From contig BSYQ01000001.1 in the NCBI GenBank assembly GCA_030272585.1, forward strand, positions 3,472,001-3,536,000: DNA of 64,000 bases, written 5' to 3'. Under the pieces are notes generated by a model, which saw only the letters and a program-made list of their open reading frames with translations, searched no databases and was not told where the DNA came from. Both the position numbers and the translations under genes were made by a program. Below are positions 45,851-56,490 of the stretch, one piece after another. This DNA comes from Bryopsis sp. KO-2023. Lineage: Eukaryota; Chlorophyta; Ulvophyceae; Bryopsidales; Bryopsidaceae. Positions within the stretch are counted from its first letter, which is position 1; every line of letters begins with the position of its first letter.

Positions 45851-46194
45851 AGCCATCAAAAACCACAAACATCAACACACATTTTTCGAATCACTGAAGA
45901 AATATTTTTGTCACGCCATTCTAGATTCATGCAAAATTCTCACAGAGCACACAGGCGCTACTGAAGTCGAACAAGCAAAGCAAGACGAAGAAAACCACTC
46001 AAAGAAAACTAGAATGGACTGTCGGCCTGTTTCAAGAGCTTGGTAGAATTTTTTATTACATGACATTGCCTGTGCATTTTCTCAATATGCACCCAATTCT
46101 TTATTGACAGAGCCTGACCCTCCCACAAAAAAACCCACCCAGAAAACACAGAGCATCCCTTATTGTGATCACAACCAATTTATTCACTGAGAAT
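45851..46194. other. Intergenic gap after copy 2
   Basis: 3' flank of the secreted repeat-protein gene. Nothing recognised. Confidence 0.4.
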
Positions 46195-48292
46195 CTATCC
46201 AGATCCATTTCTGACAGCAATTTGTGGTCCGGGCGCTCCACTTCTGACTGAAACTTGTGGGCCGGGGGCTCCATTTCTGACAGAAACTTGTGGGCTGGGC
46301 GCTGGGGGAGCCTGATTTGGGCTCGGCAAAATCTGCACAAAAGTCTTTTTTCTAGTGGTTGGATCCAAGACGAATGCACGGCCAGTCCCAGGGTCCACCT
46401 GCACCCTTGAAGGAAGAGCTCCTTCTTGACTTGCGTTGGGGACCACCAATGTATCCAGAAAAATTACTTCTCGGGTGTTTGGATCTATGACAAAAGCCTG
46501 GCCCGTCAGGAAGTCCACCTGGAAAAGACATAATAAATTCACGAAAAGGGGGATCACCTGAAATGATCCTTTGCTCCAGAAAATTGCCATAATGTTCTTT
46601 TCATTGCCACAGATAGTAACGATTGTCTATGCCATTATTGTGCTTTTTGGCTTGCAATGCACCCTTTTGCTCACTGGTAGGAATATCTTAGGGGGGGAGT
46701 GTCGCAAGTGCATACTTGAATGGGTGGTCCATCCACAGGCTCTGGAACCTGGGGTGTCGCATCAGGAACGAGGTTCACGAAAACAGGGCTTCCAGAAGAG
46801 GGATTCGGAACAAATAACCGGCCGTTGGTGGGATCAGTGCGAACAATGGAAGCTTCCCCGAAGCCGGGCAGCGTCTCTGGATCAACAAATATAGCCAAGT
46901 AGATTCTCTGTTGCGTCCGGGGATTGGTGATAAACGCCTGGCCGATGCTGGGGTTGATTTGGATCTCTGCACGCAAAGGGCGACCAGCCTGCCGCCCAGG
47001 TTGCTGCAGACTGACAGCCTCCCTCTGTGAAAACAAAATGCTGGTCATTTAATGAAAAATAATAAAAAAAAAAAAAATCCTCCTGAATGGAAGGGATCAA
47101 ATTAATTTTTTTTTCAGTTGAAAGGACTTTAAGTGTGAGTGTTTGGTCGGTCAAGCTATTGGTTTTGGGGAGATTGCAAGCATTTTGGACGGCGGCTTCT
47201 TTCCCTGGAGGGATGTTCTTTCAACTTCAGAAAAAAAATTGGGCAATAAGGATGTTACTTTTAGGACGATGCCACACACTGTGAAACTCGATCTCCTGAG
47301 TCAGCCTATCAGACGCATCTACAGGAAGGTCTGCACACGGCTGATTTTTGCCTTCTGCAGAAAAGTCCATCCAAAGATATACATGTGATCAAAAAACCCC
47401 AAGACTTTTTTTCAACACTCGCTTCATAAAAAAAAAACAAGGCATTCACCTTGAACAAAACTTAAACAAACGAAAAACAGGAGTTGATGGTTGGATTGAC
47501 CATTTATTATCCCGATTACCAGGCTCAGGATCTCTTGGATCTGCTTGATGACCCCTGGAAGTGATGCAAGATCCGCCACGATCTCGAGAAAAATCTTCTT
47601 TTCAGAGAATGGACTGACGACATATATTTGGCCAGTCGAGCCTTCAATCTTCGCTTTCACCTCACCTGTTCCACTATTTGAACGATTCAACAAAAAGATG
47701 GAAAATATTCATCATGGAAACAGCGACCATTTGGGGCTCAAAGGGAAAAGTTTGCATTTCAATGCAGAAAAAATGGACCCCAAAAGCTACAGAGGCTTTT
47801 CTGTTTGAGGATATGGAATTAATATTTAGTTTTTTTAACATTTCAAAGCATATGGAGTATTTACATCGACCCCACATTATTGTTGGTGGGAAACAAGTTT
47901 TTTGCCAAAAATCCCTCAACCTTTGCTCTCATCAGATCCAATGTAGACCCGCTTCTTGTTCGTTGGATCAGGGACATACACCCGATTCGTGTCTGGCTCG
48001 ACCTTGATCAACACGCCTGGCTGCTTCACCAGCCGCCCATTCAGATCGACATACAATTTCTGGCCACTCTCGGGATCGAGAATGAAGGGTTGATTCTTGA
48101 GCTGAACGCTCGCGGGAGGACTTTGGGACAGAACACGCCCTCGTGGCAGCGCCTCTGTGTTGAGGAATGCAAACAACGTAAGTCTGGATACATCTCAAAA
48201 CCGGTCATGGAAAGCAAGTCAGTTCGTTTGGTACCTGCGCTACACAAGAGAAGAGTTCCGATCGCAAGCGTCCGGAGCAATTGCAACGACAT
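46195..48292 (-). CDS. Secreted protein with a short repeated V-DP-TG-AFV-DP motif
   Basis: Family not recognised. The start at 48292 gives a signal peptide, MSLQLLRTLAIGTLLLCSAG, followed by a GT donor. Later exons lie near 48160-47920, 47670-47500, 47030-46715 and 46520-46195. At least six units of about 25-30 residues share the pattern V-x-x-D/N-P-x-T/S-G-x-A/V-F/Y-V-x-D/N-P-x-T-x-x-x-x-F/Y-V/L. Examples are VEPDTNRVYVPDPTNKKRVY, INPSIGQAFITNPRTQQRIY and VDPGTGRAFVLDPTTRKKTF. Units are separated by LP/VP-rich linkers. The end is a Gly/Ala/Pro tail with two GAPGPQ-type repeats (VSVRNGAPGPQ, VSVRSGAPGPQ). No Cys-rich or catalytic signature. Paired short strands suggest a beta-hairpin repeat, and the protein is probably extracellular or in the wall. 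It is divergent from another secreted protein. Confidence 0.7.
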
Positions 48293-48771
48293 GAGACCGT
48301 TAGTGGCGATAGCTCCTTTTTTTCCGTTTTCGGACAGCCTTATTCTTGTTATTCTTGTTCTTGTGAAACACAAGCTCTTTCCACGATCTGCACCGCAGCC
48401 CAAAACGTTGGTGGGTGGTGCTTTGCTGTGGCAAAAAAAACATGGCGGAATGAGAGGACAAGGTCAAGGGCTGAGGTGACAGCGAACCTATCCCTCACAG
48501 ACTTCTTCCCTCAAAAGCAAAAGGAGCGAAACACCGAAACCAACACAGCACAATCTCAAAAATAAATAGAAGAGTCCCTGCTGCCACGGATTCACGGTAA
48601 TGAATTTTGTGATCGCTGTCGCTGGCGGCTGGATTTTTTTCTTTTTCTTTTGGTGGCGATGTTAATCAGTTTCGCTTCTCGTTTGTGTCGAACCACCAGA
48701 TCGTTCAAAGATGAAAACAGCTGTTTTTATATGGGGTTTATTCTGGGAATGATGTGGTGCTTTGGTTTCCA
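48293..48771. promoter_or_regulatory. Divergent promoter region of two secreted-protein genes
   Basis: 479 bp between opposed starts. T-rich near 48630-48650. No core element assigned. Confidence 0.45.
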
Positions 48772-51187
48772 ATGCACAGATTGGTCGAGATGTGGACGTG
48801 GGCGGCTTTGCTCCTGAGCATCAGTTTTCCTCTTGTTTTTGCACAAACGAACCCGTTTTTGTCAGCCTCTGGGTTCGGTCCAAGTGAAGCTCCTGCTGTG
48901 TGTACCCACCCAAAGCTCCACACACGAACAATACATGCAGAATGCACATGCTTGGCTCTACCTGGACCTTCCCAATGCATCCATAATAAAGGACCGAGCC
49001 CCCCTTATCCATTCACCCCTCAAAAATTGAAAGATTCACTCAATTGCTACCTGGATTAAACGAAGTATGTGTCATTCTCACTGTTTGCAGGAGGAGCTTC
49101 TTGTTGTTGATGTGCCAATCATTGAGGGTGTGACACCCCCCAGAATCGTCGTTGAGAAAGTTGCTGCTTGGAGCGGCGATTCAGATGAGATCGTGCTGAG
49201 GAATGTCGGTGGTCAGACTCAAGATCTGACCGGCTGGAAGGTCACCGATAGTGAGGATGATCATGTTTATCTTTTTGCCCAAGAGGCGGAGGGTTGCGAA
49301 GCCTTTGGGTCATTGGCACCCTCCCAGAAACTGGAATTAAAACAAAGGGCTGACGAGGAAGATGCAGATGAAGACAATCCCTGTGGTTTTTCTTTCGCAA
49401 TAAACTTCAGGTACCAAAATCCTGTTTTGCCTCTGTTTCTGCTGTCAATATGTCTGACTGGGTGAATGAATCCAGAAGAGTATGTGTTTGAGAGATATAC
49501 TTGTTGGATGATTGATTTCAGGGATGCCATAAAAGTTTACAATGCTGATGGTGACCAAGTCACGAATGTGGCTTGGTCAGACTCCGTGAATGGGACCGTC
49601 ATTCGCCGGGTGGCTGATGACTCATACGGGGTGTTCCGTGAATCAGAGAACATCATCGACACACTCGAAGCTCTCGGAAATTTCACGGTTCTTCTTGAAA
49701 TCCTCGAGGTAACCACATTGCCCATCCTCAGCCTCTCTGGAGTATCCTTCGTTTCTTGCTTGATCTTGATGTGCGGGTGAGCTGGTTAGCAAATCCTTGT
49801 TCCTTTTCTTGATGCAGGCACTTAATTTCACCTCGGTTCTGAAATCAGAAACCGATCCAGAGTATGATGGTGTGAAAATCCCGGAGCCACCCCCTCCACC
49901 CCCGATCGACCCTCAATTCCCAGCTTGGTTTGGGTTCACTGTCAACAGGTCGACTCTGCCCGCACCACCCCCACCTCCTCCTCCACCGCCTCCCCCCAAA
50001 GAGGGAATCCCCACGATGGGACCCTACACAGTAAGAACTCACTGAATTCATTTCTATGGTGCACATTCACGCTAAAAGTGAATCTCCCCGTTTTCTCCAG
50101 AGTTGTCTGCTTTAGGGGAGTGTCCGGGGTAATTAGTAATGCAAGCAGAGAACGATCAATGTTTTGTATGCCCCATCTTTTTTGTTGAAAAGGAAATGGT
50201 GCACATAGCGACAGAAGAATGGGGTGTGTAGATTCTGGCACCGACAGACGATGCTTTCGGGAACTTCCGTATGGAAGTCGCTGGTCCTGGAAACGAACCC
50301 ATCAATGTGGAGGCACTTCTAACACTGCCAGAATTTAAGGATATTATTCTGTACCACGTTTTGGCGGGTGGCTGGACCTCTGAGTTCCTGAAGAATAACA
50401 CTGGACTCCCGACTGCCAAGGTGGCTGAAGTTGTGCCTTTCACGGATGGAGCTATGACAGAAGGAAAGCTCAGGCTCCATGACAGCTGTGTGGACAAGCC
50501 CACCCTTGATGGCATTGATTGTCTCCAGCAGGTCGAATTTGAGAAATGCTATGATCCATTCATGGTCAGCCCACTCGGGGCACAGTGGCCGGGTGGATTC
50601 TGTCAAAGGACGTGTGAAAGGTGCTCTTGCGATCCTGCAGCTGGGGTCTTCTGTGCAGAGGTACAGCACAACCCCCCTCCCCCCCCCCCCAAAAAAAAAG
50701 AAAGAAACAAGGATTAAGAAACAAAGTTTTCACCATGGAAAAGAACCGGATTAGAATCTTCAGGCAAGATGTATGGTTGGTTGAGAGATTCTTTAGAAAA
50801 ACAGCCACCCTGCAGCCAAACATCGGAAGTCCATACATCAGAATGAAGTGAATTCCAATTTCAATTGAGTTATTCTTTATAGCTGAGCAAGCCCTTTCAT
50901 TCTTGAAGAAAGAGCAGATCATTGATCTTCCTGTAGTTTGACTGCCTCTTTTTTGGCTGCAGATTTTGACACCAGATATACTTGCCAGCAATGGCGTGAT
51001 TCACTCGATCAACCGAGTTCTTTTCCCACCCCCCATATTCGAACCCATCAGCTTCTCATTTGCACCTGCCCCTGAGGAGGAGGAGGACGATTTCCCATCC
51101 ACAATCAGCATTCCCAGCGTTCCCAAGACACCCGCAACAGCTGAAGCTAATATGACTTCGAAAACCATCGAGAATGCCAACGAATAA
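48772..51187 (+). CDS. Secreted protein with lamin-tail and interrupted fasciclin (FAS1) domains
   Basis: The first in-frame ATG is 48772; a second at 48790 starts the signal peptide itself (MWTWAALLLSISFPLVFAQ). Exon 49091-49410 and the next from about 49522 form a lamin-tail fold (DEIVLRNVGGQTQDLTGWKV; DQVTNVAWSDS). A FAS1 domain follows: its first helix GNFTVLLEILEALNFTSVL, the strand PYTILAPTDDAF (exon near 50231), DIILYHVLAGG, and the closing HSINRVLFPP (exon from about 50962). Two inserts interrupt FAS1: a Pro-rich loop (PPPPPPIDPQ and a 12-Pro stretch) after the first helix, and a Cys-rich ShKT-like segment (about 50520-50650, CYDPF...GGFCQRTCERCSC) before the last strand. FAS1 proteins act in adhesion at walls or membranes. 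The C-terminus is acidic, then Thr/Ala-rich. The stop is at 51185-51187. Confidence 0.82.
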
Positions 51188-51789
51188 ACCCCTTCACTTA
51201 CCCTTTTGACATCATTGATCAGGGAAGTGAAGGGGGGGTGTAAAAATTACTGGAGAGAAGTACAATCTGACAGGCTTTTTCCTCGTGACATACCCCGACC
51301 AAGAGTGTATATTGATAATTGCTGAAAAGGTTTTGCAAGCTGTTGCCGTTGCATGGCATATAGACTTATTGTTTCTTTTTAATGTGGGGTGTGTCATTTG
51401 ATAGAAGGAGGGTTGTTATTATAAGGCAGTAGTTGTTTTCGTTTTTTTTTTTAAAGTGATGCAGGTTCTGGGGTGCTGGGGGTTGACTTCTGTGTGAGAG
51501 AAAAATTTTTGTGGGAGAACAAAAGAAAGAAGCAAATTTGTACATTTGTATAAACGTTGCAATGTCGAAATAATTACGGAATGATGCCAAAAGCACCACC
51601 ACCGGCTCTTGGAACGGACTTTATTTTGCTTTTCCTTGATTATTCGTTAGTTGGTTCCTTTTTTTTTATTTGATGACTTTGTGTACCCTATGCTCTCATG
51701 CCCCCAGCAATGTGATTCTGCTCCTCTGCAACATAATTATTATTGTTTCGACCACATTTTCAATGCCATTCTTGATGTTAGTTCAACTG
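51188..51789. other. 3' flank of the FAS1 gene
   Basis: T-rich and A-rich runs, for example near 51440-51453 and 51658-51670. No gene seen. Confidence 0.4.
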
Positions 51790-52259
51790 CATGCTTTTGT
51801 TTTTTCCCATGATAAAAGAGAGGGAGGGTTTGGGGATAACTGAAATCCATCCATTTCAAAAGGCATGGTATTCACCTCCATTTTTCTTTCTTTGTTCGGT
51901 TGAAGTTTGTTGTACACTTGTGTCAGAACCAACATGCTTTTTCTTTTGCACAAACAATTGCTTTGGTAAATTTGGAATGCCTGCCAGCACATTGCGAGAT
52001 CCCAAACACCAGCCTGCACTTTCAGATTGTGCATCCCTACGTTATACAACAGTGTGTGCATGGCAGTTTTCATCAATCCCTGATTGGTATCTTGCACCGT
52101 GGTGTTTGTGAGAAATTCTCCTTGTAAAAGGAGAAAGCTCATGCTGAAGAGTGTAGCCAACACAACTCCACAATAGCATCTCATCACCATCATTCCATCC
52201 GCTGCGTACAGAGCAATCGCAAGAAACGAATGCGTTCCAGAAACAGTGATTCTGTCATA

Positions 52260-52274
52260 TACGACAGTGTCGTA
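52260..52274. repeat. Perfect 15-bp palindrome in copy 3
   Basis: TACGACAGTGTCGTA, identical to that of copy 1 and in the same place relative to the minisatellite and ORF. Confidence 0.9.
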
Positions 52275-52369
52275 CGATCCACACAAAACTCGTTCTACGC
52301 CTGTCATTTTTTTCACCTGCAAACGAATTCTCTTGCGGACGGCGGCAAACACACAACAATCAAGGCGAA

Positions 52370-52580
52370 CAAGGCGAGCACAACAAACAACAAGCGTGGC
52401 GAACAAGCGGAAAGGGCGAACACCATCGAGCACGGCGAACATCCATACACCAAAGCGAGGCGAACATCCGAACACCAAAGCGAGGCGAACACCAGCGTAA
52501 AAGGCGAATACCAGCGAGGAGAACACCAGCGGCAAAGGCGAACACCAGCGACAAAGGCGAACATCAGCGAGGCGACTACA
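52370..52580. repeat. GGCGAAC minisatellite in copy 3
   Basis: Roughly 12-18-bp units such as GGCGAACACCAGCGA and GGCGAACATCCGAACACC. Directly precedes the shared ATG. Confidence 0.8.
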
Positions 52581-54594
52581 ATGATAACAAAACTGACACT
52601 TCCGGCGAAAAAAATGGCGACTCAGGCACTTACGAACTTGGCGAAAAACATTTTGACGTATTTTTTACCAGATGCTATGACTTGCACGAATAGTATCCAG
52701 GCGACGACAGGCGAAAACGTTGAGCGGACCACAATCTTGGCGAATGGCGGCGACAGCATGCTTCCCTTCTTTTTTTTTTCTTGCATTGGTCGGCCTGGTA
52801 TTTCTGCTGGCTTGGTGGTTGTACTTGACCGCAACGACCTTGGGCGAGGTGGAGCGTGAAAGAAAGGAAGAAAAAAGAAAGAGAAGAGTTCAAATGAACG
52901 CAGCAAAAACTTGCTTGCATCGGAAGACGGTGAGAATTTCAAAAGAGGTGGAGGAGAGGGAAAAAGTGGTAGCGGAGCTGAAAAAAGAGGAAAAAAATAC
53001 CAGGAAAGCAAAAAAGGAACTGGGTGTTGTGAAGGCAGAGTTGGTGGAAACCAGGAGGAAGCTCAGGTCGGCAACGGCAGACTTGGAGGAAAAAAAGAAA
53101 GGTGCAGTTGAAATGAAGGAGAAGCTGTCTGTGGCAAGGAAGGAAATGAAGGACATGAGAAAGGCGCTGAAAGGAAGAAAAGGCAGGCTCAGGTCAGCAA
53201 GGGCAGATCTGGAAGACATGAAAAAAGAATTGGAAAAAAAAGAGGAGGAACTGGCCTTGGAAAAGCTTCATCGTGAGGAAGCCGAAAAAAATCTGGCTGG
53301 ACTGAAGGATTCTTTGGTGGAAGAGGAAACTGCAGTGGAAGTGGAAGAAAATCTGGCTACTGTGGAGGATGTTTTGGTGGAAGAGGATGCGGAGGAAGTA
53401 GAAGAAAATCTGGCTGGAGTGAAGGATTCTTTGGTGGAGGAGGAATCTGCAGTGGAAGTGGAAGAAAATCTGGATGCAGTGGAGGATGTTTTGGTGGAGG
53501 AGGAATCTACAGAGGAAGCGGAGAAAAAACTGGCTGCAGTGGAGGATGTTTTGGTGGAAGAAGATGCAGTGAAAGTGGAAGTGGAAGAAAAACTGGCTGT
53601 GGTGGAGGATATCTTGGTGGAGAAGGATGCAGAGGAAGTGGAAGAAAGGCAAGCTGCAGTGGGGGTGGAAAATGCAGAGGAAATTGAAGAAAACCTGGCA
53701 GCAGTGGATGATGTTTTGGTGGAGGAAGAGGATGCGGAAGAGGAAAAAAAACAGGCTGCTGTGGAGGATGTAGTGGAGGAAGACAATGCAGAGGATATGG
53801 AAAAAAATCTGGCTGTGGTGGAGGATGGTTTGGTGGAGGAGGAAAATGAAGTGGAAGCGGAAAAAAATCTGGCTGTGGTGGAGGATGTTTTGGTGGAGGA
53901 GGAAAATGCGGTGGAAGTGGAAGAAAATCTGGGTGGAGTGAAGGATTCTTTGGTGGAGGAGGAGGAAGCGGAAAAAAGTCTGGATGGACCGGAGGTGGAG
54001 TTGGTGGATGAGGATGAGGAAAACTTTTCGGCTTTAGTGGGTGAGTATCTGAGGCCAATTCTGGGTAGAGTGGAGGGGGAGTCAGTGGATGAGCAAGTGG
54101 AAAACTATTTTGCTGCAGTGGATGAGTGGATGACCGGAGTGCTGGGGGAGGAGGAGGTGAGGCAAATTATGGATGGATCGGAGGTGGATTTGGTGAATGA
54201 GGATGAGGAAAACTTTTTGGCTGCAGTGGATGAGGAGCTGAGGCAAAGTCTGAGCAGATCGATGGAGGTGGAGGAGCGGAGGCGAATTATGGTGGAGAGG
54301 GAGTTGGTGAATGAGGATGAGGAAAACTATTCAGCTGCAGCGGACGAGGAAGTTCTGGATGGACCGGAGGTGGAGTTGGTGGATGAGGATGAGGAAAACT
54401 TTTTGGATGTAGTGGGTGAGTATCTGAGGCCAGTTCTGGGTAGAGTGGAGGGGGAGTCAGTGGATGAACAAATGGAAAACTATTTGGCTGCAGTGGATGA
54501 GTGGATGACCATTGTGCTGGGGGAGGAGGAGATGAGGCAAATTATGGATGGACCGGAGGTGGATTTGGTGCAGGAGGAGGATGAGGAAGCGTAA
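52581..54594 (+). pseudogene. Membrane-anchored coiled-coil acidic-repeat protein, copy 3 (frameshift at a T run)
   Basis: The shared start at 52581 reads MITKLTLPAKKMATQALTNL and then loses frame at the T run at about 52769-52779, inside the membrane segment. The downstream frame (open 52720-54594) gives LALVGLVFLLAWWLYLTATT, a Lys/Glu coiled coil, at least ten acidic repeats (VEENLAAVEDVLVEEE pattern), then longer repeats containing VDEDEENFSALVGEYLRPIL, GRVEGESVDEQVENY and DEWMTGVLGEEEVRQIMDG. The joined length would be about 670 residues. A one-base change in a homopolymer can be a sequencing error, so this copy may be intact. The late repeats are not seen in copy 2, so the copies have expanded different blocks. 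Confidence 0.6.
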
Positions 54595-55200
54595 CAAAAT
54601 CTGGCTAGAGTGGAGGATATGGTGGTGGAGGTGGATAAAAACTTGAAAACAATTGTCTGGAGTGGGGGATGCTTTGGTGAAGGATGACTGGAGAAAGAGG
54701 AAAGGAGGATGTCCAAAGAAAATGCAGACACCGAGAGGAGGACGGCTTTGGAGGAATGCCTCAGCAGCAAAAGCGAAGGGATAAAATGGGCGGGACGAGC
54801 GGGGTGGGTGAGGACAGGAGCAGTCCATTAAAAAAGAAGACTTGGAAGGAGATCAAGGAAAAGAAGGAAGTGTGTGGGACAGACTTGAGGGTGCAAGAAA
54901 GGAAAGAAAAAAATTCCAGAAAAAACGAAGACATTACCGAGAACAGGACGGAGAATTGAAGGATATCCCGGAGAAGGTTAGGCAGATGAAGAGAAGGTAG
55001 GAGGAAAGGAGGATGTCCAAAGAGATGACATCATAAAAGAGAAAAGAAAAGAAAAGAAAAGAAAAGAAAAAAGAAGAGGAAAGAAGGAAAGAAAAGAAAA
55101 ATGCTTCGGAGGAATACCTCAGCAACATCAAGAGGAAAGCGGGCGGGACAAGCAGGAGGATTGAGGAGCCGAGAGAGAGGTGTGAGTATGACACCCCATC
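54595..55200 (+). pseudogene. Decayed C-terminal part of the copy-3 protein
   Basis: Retains matches to the C-terminal blocks of copies 1 and 2 (for example VQERKEKNSRKNEDITENR near 54890) with stops and shifts between. An AAAAG microsatellite lies near 55037-55080. Confidence 0.6.
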
Positions 55201-56098
55201 AACTGTGGTTTTCAGATGAGCATTGCCTTATTTTTCACCCCAATGTTTTCTTCAACCAGCATTCTGCAAGTTTCTTTTTCAATAATCGTTTTATTAAACC
55301 TGCATTTCAATTCCAATTTATTCTTCAAGTTGCATATCAACCAACGCATGTTGTCCTCTTTCTCAACTCCAGTTTCAACCCTCAAGGATTTCTACATCCA
55401 ATGAGTTTTTTCAATGAACACTTTTATTTGCTTGGGCATTTTTCAAGAATGCAGTTTGGGTCACCCTCTGCAGTTTTCAACCAGTTTCAAGTTCATTTTG
55501 AAACACATGATTCACCTTCAAGTCATCAGGCATATTTCAAGTTCTCAAGTATTTATGGACAGTGCTACTGGCCAGCAGATTTCTCAATCAGGGGGATCTT
55601 TCAACTTTTTTCAACTTGCATTGGAGCAATCGTTCCAAGGACTTTTGCAGCATGCATTCAAGGAGGGGCAATGTTTGTTCGCAAAGAACATCTGAGCAAG
55701 GGGGGCATTCAAGTAAGCCTGATCATCTCTAAAATCGAAGTTCCTGCATCCAATAGAGGTCTGCTGAATGAAATACAGTTTTCTCATTCAAAGCTAACAT
55801 GTCTTGCAAAGGTTTCCTTTCGACCGGCATTTGGAATGTTGGCTGCCTAAAGCACATGCTTTTTTTTTCCGATGAAAGATAAAGAGGGAAGCTTCATCTT
55901 TCTTTGATGAGACTTATGAAGGTGGCAGAGGATATATCCAAGTGGAAAGTTCATGTTCAAAAATGGTATGTTATCAGCTCAAAAGTGAGCATCCATTCCT
56001 GAAGCTGTGATATCCAATTCTCAACATTCTTTTATCTACCACAAAACAAAGAGGTGGAGTCCTCCTTAAGTGTTTTTCTCTCTCGTTCAATTGCAACA

Positions 56099-56197
56099 TG
56101 GCAGGGTGGAGTTTATGATGGTTATCTTGCATACATCATCTGCCGGCCTCTCCTCAAGCCAGTGTCCATATTGGGGACGAATACATGGTTCGACTCC
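56099..56197 (+). promoter_or_regulatory. Conserved A-box-like and B-box-like pair in copy 3
   Basis: TGGCAGGGTGG at 56099-56109 and GGTTCGACTCC at 56187-56197, followed by seven T. Both are kept although the surrounding 3' module has diverged. Confidence 0.3.
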
Positions 56198-56490
56198 ATG
56201 CTGGTTTTTTTATCAAACACCCAAGATCAAATCAACAGCACAGAGAACCACAAAACCCTCATGGCGCTGCTTTCGTTTTCCATCAAGACACTTCATTTTT
56301 CAGTTTTTTCTGTCAGAGCAATATTTGCATTCAAGATCACAGTGGTGAGCAGATGATATTTGATGTTTCCAGTGCAGAGTGACCCCACATTACTTGTCCA
56401 GTAGTTTTTGGATGAAACACGGGCAGAATGGCAATCACTGACTGGATAAAAATCAGTAGGTAAGCAAACACCATGTTTCTTGATGCCCTG

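Larger units (their letters stand above)
51790..56490 (+). repeat. Dispersed 4.7-kb unit, copy 3
   Basis: Outer 5' leader (about 51790-51960), palindrome at 52260-52274, minisatellite (about 52370-52580), protein (52581-54594), decayed C-terminal part (54595-55200) and a shortened 3' module (about 55200-56490). The 3' module lacks stretches kept in copies 1 and 2 (around 16240-16520 and 17410-17750 of copy 1) and is more diverged. It lies between the FAS1 gene (+) and the beta-amylase gene (-), which converge. Confidence 0.85.
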
